From Valencia hispanica (taxonomy: Eukaryota; Chordata; Actinopteri; Cyprinodontiformes; Valenciidae): 64,000 bases of DNA. The translations under genes were made by a program, and so were the position numbers. Each line of letters begins with the position of its first letter. Positions within the stretch are counted from its first letter, which is position 1. Positions 1 through 13,800 of the stretch are shown one piece after another. The notes under the pieces were generated by a model. The model worked only from the letters and a program-made list of their open reading frames with translations. It was not told where the DNA came from and made no database searches. The stretch covers positions 25,002,501 through 25,066,500 of the forward strand of contig OY747722.1 in NCBI GenBank assembly GCA_963556495.2, written 5' to 3'.

Positions 1-961
1 CCTTACAACGGCTTTCAAATTAATGCGTCTGCTGTCCGATACTATTGACTTAAATCCGTCAAAAGTGTGGTGCATTTAATAAATGTATTTAAAATGTCCA
101 CTACTTCATATACCTGGATTCCTCATGGTATCGATCTGACAAGGGCTTCCGAATTATCATTCCTCAGGTATTTTGATCTGTTCTGAAATAATAGTACTAT
201 TCAATTACAGAAGGTGTGTCAGTAGGCCATTTATGATGTAAATCTCCGCATCCCAAATGTGCTCTATTGCATTGAGATCTGTTGACCATAAAGGCCACTG
301 GAGTACAGTGAACTAATTGTCATGTTCAAGAAACCAGCTTCACATGAGTCAAGCTGTATGACATGCTGGAAGTAGCCATCAGAAGATGTTCAGTCTGGTC
401 ATAAAGGGATGGATATAACCATTAATAATACTGAGGTTGGCTATGTTTTTTAAACAATGCTTAATTAGGTTGAAGTGTTACTTAAATTTTCTCTCTCTGA
501 CATTTCTGAGGCCTAGTTTAAGTGTCAGGAGCCATCTTCATCATGTCTAGATAAACCAAGCAATTCGTAGATTTACTATTTCTGTTAACAATCAACTGGA
601 CAGTTGTAACTTGTAAATTGGCTATTTTTTATAAGTCTTGATAATTATTTCCCACCAGTTAAATGAAATCTAACACTTCAACAACTAAAATCATAACAGG
701 TTATAGGTTTGTTTTGGCTCAATTTGATGCAAAATAACTGAATTACTGTTGCTTAAATATAACAAAAATATAATCGCAGTGATAAATGTGCTACAGACTT
801 ATAAGAGTATAAAGCTTGATTGATTAATGAAATCCAGTTTTCCTGAACTATAACACTGGATACAAATAGGAAAAAACTAGTGTTGATTTTGATTAAAGTG
901 GAAGATGATTTTACATTTCGATGTTTATTCACTATCCTAAGAATGTACTATTTCATCCAAG
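1..961. mobile_element. Mucin intron with antisense Tc1/mariner remnant (about 225-560)
   Basis: Reading through 225-560 gives the reverse complement of a Tc1-like transposase repeat very common in fish (tracts such as TTGAGATCTGTTGACC, TGTCATGTTCAAGAAACC and GGTCATAAAGGGATGG). The element is decayed and has no visible inverted repeats in the window. No mucin exon was recognised in 1-961. Confidence 0.55.
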
Positions 962-1898
962 TGGGCAACATTCAGGAGCTGGTGAGAAAGTGTTTGATTT
1001 CTGACATCACCTGTCACCTGCAGGACCTTCTTCCTCGTTTCAACCCGGTAAGACGTCTAATATGTTCAATTTCTCCGCTGCAAAGAGTTAGAACTGTGGT
1101 GTCCTTTACCTTTTGAGAATAATCTGACATTTGTGCTTTTGTATGAAAAATAGCTGTTTAATATTTAAACTTGCAAATCGGTTGAATAGAGCTAAGGGTT
1201 ACCTATGTTCCTTCAGAAGCTGATTTGGTTCCTCTGGTCACATTTCGCAGCTATGCAGACAGTTCTTCTCACACACGCTAGATTGTCTGACATTCGCAGC
1301 AGCTCACTACATCAGCCTCTGTGACGAGAACATCTACACCCACGAAAGCAGCAGCGAGATCAGATGTGCTTTCTTCAAAGAGATTGCCCTGCTGTGTGGA
1401 AAAAACAGTCATATTTGGGACTCATGGAGAACCATAGCAAACTGTGGTGGGTGACCTTTCCATCAATACATCTGAAATGATCCAAATTATGCTCGTAAGT
1501 TTGATCATCCCCTGATGCATCTGTGTGCTTTGGTGGGTGACTGTAGCTCCACCAACGTGTCCTGGAGACCTGATTTACATTGAGGAGGGTTCTCCCTTTG
1601 TGCCCAGCTGCTCAAACCCCGACCCCAGGTTATCTAGCGTGGAGACCACCGGCTCCTGTGTCTGTCCTGCAGGTGAGAACCATCAGTCTGAAGGATTCGG
1701 CATATCATCGTCCACGTTTGTCATTCAGTTGCTGTTCGTTGTCTTGACTTTTAAAGGTTTTACAAATGTGATTGCAGATGAGGTGCTGAATGATCACGCT
1801 GTTGTATACCAGTGTGTGGGTCTCTCCAGTTGTCCCTGTGTGTTTATTGATCAGATCTACTCTCCTGGACACATTCGCACCACCGCGTGTCAAACATG
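962..1898 (+). CDS. Mucin D1 C-terminal part: C8 and TIL modules
   Basis: Four exons encode the end of the first von Willebrand D assembly. Exon 962-1047 carries GNIQEL, matching the start of mucin C8 domains, then paired cysteines, and ends at CCG|GTAAGA in phase 0. Exon 1251-1446 continues C8 ([11 protein letters not shown], then WRTIANC). Exons 1547-1672 and 1778-1898 form a TIL module ([11 protein letters not shown], then [13 protein letters not shown]) ending in a split Cys codon that is completed at 3630. The VWD part and CGLCG exon of D1 were not found in 1-961, so they must lie upstream. The acceptor at 961 is inferred from phase and homology only. Confidence 0.8.
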
Positions 1899-4800
1899 GT
1901 GAGTGGGCAGCCAATCTGGACACTATGAAGCATTGGTACTAACAGAATCATCTGAATTTAGTCATTTTCTAGTCTCAGTCAGACCTATTTGTAAGTAAAA
2001 GTTGATTTGTAGCCTATAAGAAAGTACCAAGTATCAGAGGGAGAGAGAATATATTTATCATAATTATACTGTGCTATTTTGAGTATACATGGTGCTCATA
2101 AATACCTGAAACTGCCCTTTTAACACTGCATATACTTGACAGTTAGGCAAAATGGCTGTGGCTCAATGAGTAGGGTAGAGTTCTTGCAATCGGAGGGTTG
2201 GAGGTTCAGTTCCTGCTTTTCTCCTGTCACATGTACATGTACTCCTGGGGAACGTACTTTCCTAAAAAGCCTACTGATTTGTGTATCAAACTGAGTGTGT
2301 TTGTAAATGTGGCTCTAGTGTAAAGAACTTGGAAGGCTTAGAATGACTGGAAAAGCTCTATATTAATTACTGGAAAGCCATTTGTTTAGTGACATTGGCT
2401 TCAAGACATCTGTCCTAGTCCTGTGCAGTGCTCAGGTGTGATTTTGACCCATTCTGTCACAGACTTGTTTAGAATCTTGAAGGTTCTGGGGGACTCTGCT
2501 GTTCAATTCGTTTGACTGAAATTCAACTGGATTAAGCTCAAGTGATTTTTTAAGGTCATTGTAGCTGCTTCATTTTCTTTCCCTGAATCTACATGCTAAT
2601 TTCCGTGATTATGTGTTTAGGATCATTGTCCTGTCTGAAAATTCACAATATTTATTTTCTTCAGATTCATATCAACAATGTCTCAGTCCATTTCTCAATG
2701 TCTTGTTTTTCTAGTTATATAGAGTTTATTAGCTGAAAATCAGCCCCAGGCAACAATGTTTCCACTTCAAAAAATTACTGTTAGTATGGTGTTTTGAGGT
2801 TGTCGTGCAGCATTATTGAAAGACTTCAGTTTTGGTCTCATCTTAATTGACTATACTGTCCCAGTACTTTATTGCCTTGTCCTGATTTGCAGCAAATGTG
2901 AATGAAGCATCGACATGGTTTTTGTTCCGCAGTGGAGTCTTGTGCAGTTATTGCAAACTCAGCAGTACCTGCTAATTCCAGGTCTTTGCAAAGCGTTTTG
3001 AGAGGGGGCCTTGACTCTTGGACAACTCTCGTGATCATTTGGCTTGGAATGGTTTGTTGTAATTCTTCTTCTGGAGTATGGTCATAGCAGCGCTTGTAGA
3101 AACAAGTAGAACTAGGTAGGTGCTAACAAAACATAGCTTTCTTTGCAGTTGTGCGATAGTGAAAGAGAAACATATCTGAATCCAAATCTTGTTGTTCCTG
3201 TTTATGTGTTAGGTATCCTGCACATTGCAGCACATCTCGCTGTAAGTCATTTAGAAAAGTAGCAGGTGGGATTTATTTTGAGTAGTATTAGTGCTAACTT
3301 TCACCTCAACAGTGTGGATACTGTGGATAGAATGTGTACTCCCTACTGGTAACCAGTGTAACTTATTTTGTTTTGATACATTTGGCTTTACATTCTTACA
3401 ATCTCTCAAATACATCACAGAAGCATGTCCTAAATATTTCCTTTTCAATACAAAAGACATGCGATGCAGTAAAACCCAAAATGTATTGCCAAATGACGAA
3501 GAAAACACCACTGAAATATAACTAAGCAAGCAGTTCCACCCATCAGCTATGATTATGGAATGAAAAACTCTAAATTAAAAAAGAATCTGTGTACATCTTC
3601 TTAATTAAATTTAAAATTTCTGGACTCAGTCAGTGTAACAATGGGAGGTGGCAATGCTCTGAAAACTCCTGCCCTGCCAGATGTCTCATTGAAGGACAGT
3701 TCGTGACAACATATGATGGCAAACAATATGCAGTTCCTGGTAAATGCACATATATGGCATCACAGGTAGTTGCCCTTCCTGACTCTCCTCAATTTTCAGT
3801 GTTGTTAGCTGAAGAAGCTGACAGCCTAAACCTCTCTGACTCCTCTGCAGGGCGTTAACTGGTCTATTAGAATTGAGTTTTTGACAGCAGAAGCATCTTT
3901 AAAAGCTGTACACGTACAGCTTTCCCAGGTATGGACACTGTGAAACAACTGTCTTTAGAAATATGCTTAAAAAAGTCAATGTTACATTGTAAAGCATCTT
4001 TAGTTATACAATAAATGTTGTATCTAAATTTTCAGGAAATTTATACATTCACTCTAAGCAAAGTTAAAGTTGGAGACCGAGAGATTACTGAACTCTACCA
4101 GTCTGGTAAGACAAATGAGAACTGACTTTGTCATCCAGAGTAATTAGTTGATCTAGCAATGACATTTCCTGCTAATCTCTGTCATCTCCCAGATCTAGTA
4201 CTCATTTTCTGGCAGTCCTCAATGTACGTTGAAGTTTATACAACTCTTGGTTTGAAGCTCCAAGTCCAGCTCTTCCCTGAAATCCACCTGTCCATCACAC
4301 CTCCAGCAGAGTTTACTGGTCTGATCTCAGGTTGGGAGCAAACACACTCCGTGGAAAAATGGCATTTGTCTTACCAGCTAAGGTTCCATAAATATCTAAA
4401 ATACATTAAAAAAAGAAAACAGTGAGTTATGTCATTTGCATGATCACCCGAAGTGGTTTTGTAGTTAAAGTCAGGCTTTCTTTCAGGCCTTTGCGGCAAC
4501 AGAAACAATGATACCACAGACGACTTCAAAACCAGCAGCGGGATCATTGAGAGCTCTGCCAAGCTTTTCGCCCTGTCCTGGAGTTTGGGAGATTGTTCAG
4601 AGAACATTCCTAACCCCTGCATCAACACTGATAATGGTAACAATTGCTCACATAAACTTGAACATGAATCGAATTCCTGATATGTGATCTGTCCACCTTG
4701 TTTCAATAACTCGTGCCAACAAACGATTTCTCACAGAGGACATACAAGAAACAAACAAACAAAAAAACAGGTTATGAATCTGCTTTTAGATTTTGAACAT

Positions 4801-7800
4801 GAAAATATAATAATTTCAATCCCTTCATTAACAAAATCTTGCAAGTATGACCTGAATGAATTGGTTCTGATTACAACAACTATTATATTTAGCCAAATCA
4901 TCACCTCCATTCAAAATGTGGAGAAGCTGTAAACAATCAAAAAATGTCCAGGTTTTAATTCACTCTACTAATATTGTTATGTTTTGCTCATGGAGCCCAG
5001 TCACTACCTCAGGTACTTCAAAGCAGACATACAGCCCAGTCAGAGCTTTTGTGCTTTTACTAGTCTATAAATCATTGAATGGCTTAGCACCAAAGTATTT
5101 TGAAGACTTGTTGCCACTATATCAACCCCCCAGACCACTATTCAACATCCCTAGAATTAGAACCAAACATGGAGAAGCTGCTATCAGTTTCTATGCTCCC
5201 CTTATCTGGAACAAACTTCCAGACCACTGTAAAGCTGCTGAAACACTGAGTTCCTTTAAATCAAGGCTAAAAACCCATCTGTTTAGAGCTGCCTTTGAGT
5301 TAGTGATTAATAATAGCTGGGATGTCCTTTGTTTTAACGTGTCATATGTTATGTGTCTCTAATGCAGAGGTGGAAAGAGTACTAAAATATTCAACTCAAG
5401 TGAAAGTACTACTACTATGATTAACTTTTACTCAAGTACAAGTAAAAGGACCAATCTAAAAATGTACTCAAGTAAAAGTAAAAAGTAGCTTATTTAAAAT
5501 GTACTCAGAGTAAAAGTTACTTTTACTGTTTTACTTTTTTGACAGCTGTAAGACCTGACTAGTGCAAGAAAGACAATGGGACATACATCTCAAAGTAGTT
5601 GCTTTTTCATAAAATAGGCCTAACTTTTTTTTAAGTGCAATTGCAGATTAACTACAAATGTATAAATAAAAATGGGTGAACTAACAATCACAAGTGCTGT
5701 GACTTTCCTCAAATGAACCAACGAAGACCAAACTGTCAGGTGCCATCACAATTTGTAAGACAAAATAATGCCATCCATCCATCCATCCATCCATCCATTT
5801 TCTTCCGTTTATCCGGGGTCGGGTCGCGGGGGCAGCAGCCTAAGGAAAGAGACCCAGACTTCCCTCTCCCCAGCCACTTGTTCCAGCTCCTCGGGAGGAA
5901 CCCAAGGCGCTCCCAGGCCAGCCGAGAAACATAGTCCCTCTAGCGTGTCCTGGGCCTTCCCCTGGGCCTCCTCCCGGTGAGACGTGCCTGAAACACCTCA
6001 CCAGGGAGGCGTCCAGGAGGCATCCTGACCCGATGCCCGAGCCACCTCAACTGACTCCTCTCGATGTGGAGAAGCAGCGGCTCTAGTCTGAGCCCCCTCC
6101 GGATGACTGAGCTTCTCACCCTATCTCTAAGGGAGAGCCCAGACACTCTGCGGAGGAAACTCATTTAAGCCGCTTGTATCAGTGATCTTGTTCTTTCGGT
6201 CACCACCCAGAGTTCGTGACCATAGATGAGGGTAGGAACGTAGATCGACTGGTAAATTGAGAGCTTCGCCTTTCGGCTCAGCTCTCTCTTCACCACGACA
6301 GACAGGTAAAGCGCCCGCATAACTGCAGATGCCCCACCAATCCGTCTATCGATCTCCCGCTCCATTTTTCCCTCATTCGTGAACAAGACCCCCAGATACT
6401 TAAACTCCTCCACTTGGGGAAGGACCCCATCCCCAACCCGGAGAAGGCACCCCACCCTTTTCCGGCTCAAGACCATGGCCTCGGATTTGGAGGTGCTGAT
6501 TCTCATCCCAGCCGCTTCACACTCGGCTGCGAACAGCTCCAGCGAAAGCTGTAGATCACGCTCCGATGAAGCCAACAGGACCACGTCATCTGCAAAAAGC
6601 AGAGACCCGATCCTGAGGCCACCAAAACGGATCCCCTCAACGCCTTGGCTGCGCCTAGAGATCCTGTCCATAAAAGTTAGGAACAGGATCGGTGACAAAG
6701 GGCAACCTTGGCGGAGTCCAACTCTCACTGGAAACAAGCCCGACTTACTGCCGGCAATGCGAACCAAACTCTGGCACTGGTCGTACAGGGACCTAACAGC
6801 CCGTATCAAGGGGCCCGGTACCCCATACTCCCGGAGCACCCCCCACAGGGCCCCCCGAGGGACACGGTCGAACGCCTTCTCCAAGTCCACAAAACACATG
6901 TAGACCGGTTGGGCGAACTCCCACGCACCCTCCAGGACCCTGCTGAGGGTGTAGAGCTGGTCCAGTGTTCCACGGCCAGGACGAAAACCTGTTAAATAAA
7001 CTTAAAACTTGCCAAATATACATAGCTGCTTCTAACAAAATTGCTTTCATTTTTTTTTTTTATTGCCCTGCCCTAATGTACTTCTAGATTATAGTTCCGT
7101 TTATTTGTGTCCATCCTTAATGTGTTACTGCATGAAAATCGTGTTAATTTTGAGGAGTTGATTTTTAAATTTAGTAGAGTTCATCCTTGAGTAAATCTGG
7201 AGGCATGAAATGAGTCTCCATTGCTGCTTTTATTTTATCTCCTAATAATGTAAAGCACCTTGAATTGCCTTGTTGTTGAAAGCCTGCTATACATATAAAG
7301 TTGCCTGGCCTTGCCTAGTGCTAGTATCAGGGCTATGTTCTAGTGTTGTTGTCAAAGAAATACAGATGGTGGGCTACTCATCCTTCTGGAATTGCAGCTG
7401 TAATTTTATGAAGTTAAAGTATATGGAATGTGAAACTGATGTTGCAGGTTTTGAGCTTTCAGATCTACAAAGAGCACATCAATGGTGTAATTTTTTTTAG
7501 CAAGCAATTTTCCATAGCAATTTTTCACGCATGGAAATACGAGAATGTCACACACTGAGTTAAGGTCACTGGATGATTTATTTCTGAAAACTAAAATTCT
7601 ACCTGACCTGCTCTGAGCAGCAGCATTAATCCTCTCTACAGATTTCCATCTGTGGGCATCTTAGATGACAAAGTGAAATTAGCTTGCCTCATCTCTGTAA
7701 CAGACAGAAATAGAACCACAGATTGCCGAAATTATTCCCATTTCACTTTGGGTTCATGTTTAACACACTTGATGAAGCTCCATGTTTAGCTTTATCTACA

Positions 7801-10800
7801 ACAGTTACTGGAGCTCTGCAAGGACATATCTGTTTTGTATAAAACAAAAGAAAGTGTACTATACTGCAAACCAGTAAGATAAAAACAACAGATGTTGCAA
7901 GCTACGGTAAGCCCTCAAAATAACCCCCTTTACAGCAACTTTCACAACATCGCCTGGAATAAGGTGGACAGGAATCAATAAATTAAACAAATCTGCCACA
8001 GATTATATATTACAAGTTGTGGTTTAAGGAGAACAAACCAAATGATTTTGCGGACACATTTCTTTATATTGTTTCATTGTATATGCTTGCAGAAATATTT
8101 GCAGATGAAAAGTGCTCTATACTGAATGACCCAAATGGGATATTTGCCAAGTGCCATGCTTACATCCCGACTGATCAGTACCACACAGTAAGAATGTTTT
8201 TATTAACTAAATTATTCTTCGAGACGTTCCCAGTGAGTTAATATGCCAACTATGGCTGACGCATTAACAGTGAACATCTTTTATATAACCTTTTACTGCT
8301 TCTAGGCTTGCATCCAGAGAACATGTAACTGTGGCAACAATCTGTTGCAATGTTTGTGTGGTTCTTTGGGAAGTTATGCTAAAGCCTGTGCCATTCTGGG
8401 TGTTGAGCTTGGGGACTGGAGGAGAGCTGCCAACTGCAGTAAGTAACGGCTTTCACAAACACACGGAATATTTAACAAAACCCACATTTTATGAAACATA
8501 TGTCTTCAGTTTTTTCACCCTCACATATATTTGGTTACATCCAACACCAGCATAAATTTATTCCAGATATAAGTAGAATCCATGTTTTCTGCTTAACACC
8601 ACCAACCATTCTGTGTTAAAGCTCTGAAATGTCCCAAGAACCAGGTGTTTTCCTACAACGTCCTGGCTTGTAACAAAACATGCCGTTCCCTGTCCGGCCA
8701 CGATCCTCGCTGTGAGCTGGAAAACTCTCCAACAGAGGGCTGTGGCTGTCCAGAAGGGACCTATCTGAACCAGGAAGACACCTGCTCCCCAAAGGGGCAA
8801 TGCATGTGTTACTACAGTGGTGGTATGACACCCCCAGGACCTGTAATTATCGATGGTCAACAGTGGTGAGTTCATGAGAATACTGAAAATGGTCATACAT
8901 TTGTACCATCAAGAGCAATACCACAACAATGGTAATGGAAATGGACTTAAAAATAAAGATTTTTTGGAGGACACTTGATAATGAATAGGAGTTTTAATTG
9001 CAAATCGCTTGACAAATGTAACTATTATCTCAGTTAATGTATTTTTAATGGCACAATATCCACTTTAATGATTAGAAAAAGGGTAGGGGTTGTCACAGGT
9101 GGGCGGTCAAGGGATGTTGCACAAGCAGACAACTAAAATACATAACTTATCTGTGAGTTTGACTCGAACAACTTTTCTATTGCTTTCATGCAAGTGCAGT
9201 TAACAGGGAGTTGGCGCCCCCTGGTTGTTGCTGAGAATAGTGATATGGTTTAATTCTGTTAAGGCAGTATTTTCAACCCTGCTCCTCAAGGAGCCTCCTC
9301 CTTCAGACGTTTCCCTGCAACACACAGCACTTCTGATTTCAATTGATGGCTGATCAACAAGTTTTTGCAGAACTGCACTCATCTGAAGTAGGTGTGTTAA
9401 AGCAGGGAAACACTGAGATAAGGTATTGTAGTTTTTCTCTCAAACCTATGTCAACTCAGTGATTATGCTTATGCAGACAAGGTTTTTGTAGCTGACTCCA
9501 ATATATATAGTGATATTAAATACATTCATGTACATTTAATCAAATATTATTTCTCTTTAAGCCTTTGTGAGGACGGAAAACTCCACTGCTCAAAGGACTG
9601 TGGTAAAGAATCATTTATATCACGTTATTTCCAATAAAGTAGAGAGCTGTGATTTAGAATTTTTTTTGGGGAAAAAATGCATTTCTTCATTTATGTGCAT
9701 TTGACATAAGCACACATATTTTGCATCAGGTTGCAGAAACGGGAAGGTTTGTGTTCACTGCTCTGAGTTTGCAGAGAACACAGCTCAGAAAACCTGCGAC
9801 GGTCTCAGTAAACCTTTGGTAAGCTTTTTCCCTTCTCTCTTCAAAAACATTCCTTTCTTTCTTCCATTTCTAGAGGAATAAGCAGAAAAGTTAACTTTTG
9901 CATGTATGTTTAGGTTTACAACTAAAAGGTTGTATTTCTTATTTCTGTACTGAAAAACAGAATAAACATCCCAGAGGAAGAACAATTACATATTTTTCTC
10001 TGGAAACTTTGAGAGGGAAATGTTTGACATTTTATTTCCTTATATGTCGTATACAGGATGCCAATGTGACCTGTGAGAGTGGCTGTTACTGCCCAGCATA
10101 CCATTATGAGGATCACTTTGGGAGATGCGTCTCCAGAAATAATTGCACCTGTATGTACAGTGGCCAAGTGTTCAGTGCAGGGGAGCTTGTCAAAACCAAC
10201 TGTAAAACATGGTAATACACCCGCTGCTGCTCCCTCTTCACTGAAGTCCATTTAAACCCAGGAACAACCATGCTGATGTCTTTCTGTCTTTTAGTACCTG
10301 CATCGAGGGCCAGTGGAACTGCAAAGATGAGGCATGCTCAGGAAAGTGTGAAGTTTATGGAAATGGACATTACCAGACTTTTGATTCTAAATGGTATCGC
10401 TTTGACGGACATTGTCAGTACACACTTTTGGAGGTGAGGCCCTAAACACATAGAGGAGCACTTTAAGATGACTTGTTTATGCTTGCTTGACATTTATCAT
10501 CTTTATGACTTTGCTTAAGGATTACTGTGGATACAGAAATGGTTCCTTCTCTGTCAGAGTGGAAAGTGTGCCCTGCTGTGATGAAGCACTCACCTGTTCT
10601 CGCACCATCATATTGGATCTGGAGGTAGGTTTTTCTTTCTGTGATCAAACACAACAACCACTCCACATTATCTATGGTTTTTTTCTGCTGATTTAACCAA
10701 TCATTTTGAATATATTAGCAATTTAAAAACATGTTTTATTACTAATGGTTTGCAGGTGAGTATTGAAATGCATGGTCCTCAATCTAGTTTAACAAGCATC

Positions 10801-13800
10801 TATATTAATACTGTTCCCATTCAGGACAAAGTCAGTCTGACACTAAGTGACATGAAGGTGACCAGACAGCTCCATAGTGGATGGATTCTGGAGCAAGAAC
10901 CCCTTTACACCACACACACAGTGGGACTCTATATAATAGTCTCAGTGCCAAGCAAAGGTCTAGCTCTCATTTGGGATAAACACACAAGGATCACCATTGA
11001 ACTCCATCCATACTGGAGGGTGAGTTATTGTGGAAAGTGTGAAAGTGAGTCGTGTATGTTCACCTTTTTATGCTATAGTTTAAAAAACCCTTGGAGTCAT
11101 GTTAAAGTTGTTCTATCACATGTTAAAAAAAGCCTGTTGGAGTGACTCAGTCATTTCAAACAATCTCTCATCTAGAACAAAGTCTGTGGCCTCTGTGGCA
11201 ATTTTGACTCCAGTGAGATGAATGACCTACAGATTAGTGGCTCATCCGGTAAATCCCTTTTACCTTGAATTATTTTGCTTTGAAATCTCTTTACACCATT
11301 GTTGAAATTCAAAATTATAACTTTGTTTGTAGTGGTGTCAAGTCCACTAGCTTTTGGCAATAGCTGGAAGACCACCACTCCTCCTTGCTCTGATGTGACC
11401 ACTGAGATATTTCCTTGTGAACGTAACTCCTACTGCTCTGCCTGGGCCCAGCGGCGCTGTATGATACTGAAAGGAGACACATTCAGTGATTGTCACTTAA
11501 AGGTTTGACTAGAACATATAAAGCTAATAGTAATGAGTCTACCCAGAGGTTGTAACTTTATTTTGCAAGTCATTAAATACATCACTAAAAGCTTACATTT
11601 TTACCTGGATGTTCAATCGCCCTTAGGTGGATCCAGAGCCATACTATCACGCCTGTGTGCAGGAGTCTTGCTCCTGTGAGTTCGAAGGAAAGTTCTTGGG
11701 TTACTGCACAGCAGTGGCTGCCTATGCAGAGGCCTGCAGTGATAAAGATGTTTGCATAAACTGGAGGACTCCTGATTTGTGTCGTGAGTTATAATCTGTA
11801 TATCTATATGAACAATATTACAAACATTCAAAAGAGTTGGTAAATTCAATGCTTGGTGTTATTTATTTTGTAATTACGCACATCATAATATAACATTTTA
11901 ATAATGCTTTATGTTATACCTTAAAGAAATGTGATATTCCAAAATGCACTATTACATACAATTATTTCTCCATCAGCTGTCTACTGTGACTACTACAATG
12001 AGCAAGGCCAGTGTAGGTGGCACTATGAAGCCTGTGGAAGGGTGCTGACCTGTGGCAAAGCCAACTATTTTCAGCACAAGTTGGAAGGTGACAAACAATC
12101 TTACTTGTATTTTACTATGCAGTCGTTTTTACACTTTTTAGGGAGTTAGTGCATGCAAACACTTTATTTTTTTAATAATTTAACTAGCCTCTGTAGTTGA
12201 TACTGTGATAGGAATATGTCAAGGTAATATGAATTAATTGATTAATTACATGTTCGTAAATGCATCTAGGGAATATGTACTGTAGAAGATCATCAGGGTG
12301 TTTAAACAGACATCAGTGAGGAGCAGATTTGATTAGGAGGCCCCCTGATTCAGTTCCCTTAACCCCTGCTGTGAGAAGTAATTTGTTAACCTTGGGGGAA
12401 TAGACATCAAGATGCCGTCGGATGGAGTGAGGTGCATAAGATTGTTTTACTTGATACGAGAAGGTTTTTAAGAATGAGAGGGTGCGGAAGCGTTCGAGCT
12501 TTGCCCAGCTCTGCGGCCCTGTATAATGATTCTGACCAATATGCTTAATAAATACAAGAAAACACCTATCGGACTGCAGCTTCATCCTTGTTAAACGCAG
12601 GAGATAATTTCTGCCATGACAATGCCTACAGAACTTTCCTCATTATTAAACGATGTGTTCTCCCCCCAAAAAAGGCTGTTACCCAAGATGTCCTAAAGAG
12701 ACTCCATACTTTGATGAGAATACTGGAAGATGCACTGAATTGAGAAATTGTTCCTGCCTGTTCAATGAAACTATTGTCCCACCTGGAGAAGAAGTTCATA
12801 TAAATTTTGTTTGGTGGTAAGTTTAAACTTTCATCCATGCAATACATGTTGAGCGTCAAGTGGCACCAACAGCTAAGAAATCATCTTTCAATGACTCAAC
12901 ATTTTTACTCTTCACACAGCACTTGTGAAAATGGAACTTTCGTTTGCCGTGAGTATTAACAAATGTTCACCATGCATAAATTTCACAGCTTTTTGTAATA
13001 TTACAGTGCCTTTTAAAAGTGTTCATGCTCCCTGAAATTGTCCACATTTAGAGATGTTTCAACCACCCCTTTCAACGTATCTTTATAGGATTTTATGTGG
13101 GAGATCAGATGAGCATAATAGTAAGGTGGAAGGAAAATGATTCATGGTTTTCAGAGCTTTTTTACAAATAGAAATTCTGCTCTAACTGGCTTCAGAAGTC
13201 ACCTCTTTAGTAAATCCATCATATGAAATGGAAAGAATATTGCCACAGCTACAATGGAATGGTTCATTTCAAAGCATTTCCATGTGTTAGAATGACTTTG
13301 TCAAAGTTGAGACCTATATTCAAATGGGAATCCATGGAAAGAGTTGAAAGCTGTTGTTCAAAGGCACTAGTGTTTGTTGGTCTATCACATAAATTTATAT
13401 TAAAATCTTAAACAGTTTAATTGGTAAAAAAAACTTTTCAAGGCACTGTATAGGTTATGTTAAACACGAAATTACCTTTTACAAGGCTTTCTACTGAACT
13501 GCTACCTCGATGTCAACAGCTCCTCCAACACCAACAGTAACATCTGAAACAACTGCCACAAGTCTAGCTGAAACTACCATACTTCTCAGAACACCTACAA
13601 CACTGACTACAACTCCCAGTCTCTTGACAACAACTGAAACATTGCTCAGCAGCACCTCTACGACAGCAACAACAACTTATTTTGGTCCGACACTGACCAC
13701 AACTACCTCTACACCAACTACAACCTCTTTAAGTACAGAACTGCCCAAAACTTCTTCTACACCAACTTCTTCAAGCTCAACAGTGGGTAGCACTGTTTCT

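Larger units (their letters stand above)
5030..7318 (+). mobile_element. L2/CR1/Rex1-like LINE 3' end, split by insertions
   Basis: About 5030-5345 encodes the C-terminal tail of a LINE reverse transcriptase ([49 protein letters not shown]). The 3' UTR resumes at about 7079 and ends at about 7318 with the typical TGTAAAGCACCTTGAATTGC and a GCCTTGCC tail. Positions 5365-7070 are an inserted hAT-like element, which itself holds an RTE LINE. 5'-truncated and inactive. Confidence 0.75.

Noticed and set aside
1..48. Possible mucin D1 exon tail (reads PYNGFQINASAVRYY before a stop)
   Set aside because: No usable splice donor before the stop, and the CGLCG exon that should follow it is not present before the C8 exon at 962. 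Probably chance.
6379..6995. Plus-strand open frames over the RTE element
   Set aside because: Antisense shadows of the reverse transcriptase on the minus strand.
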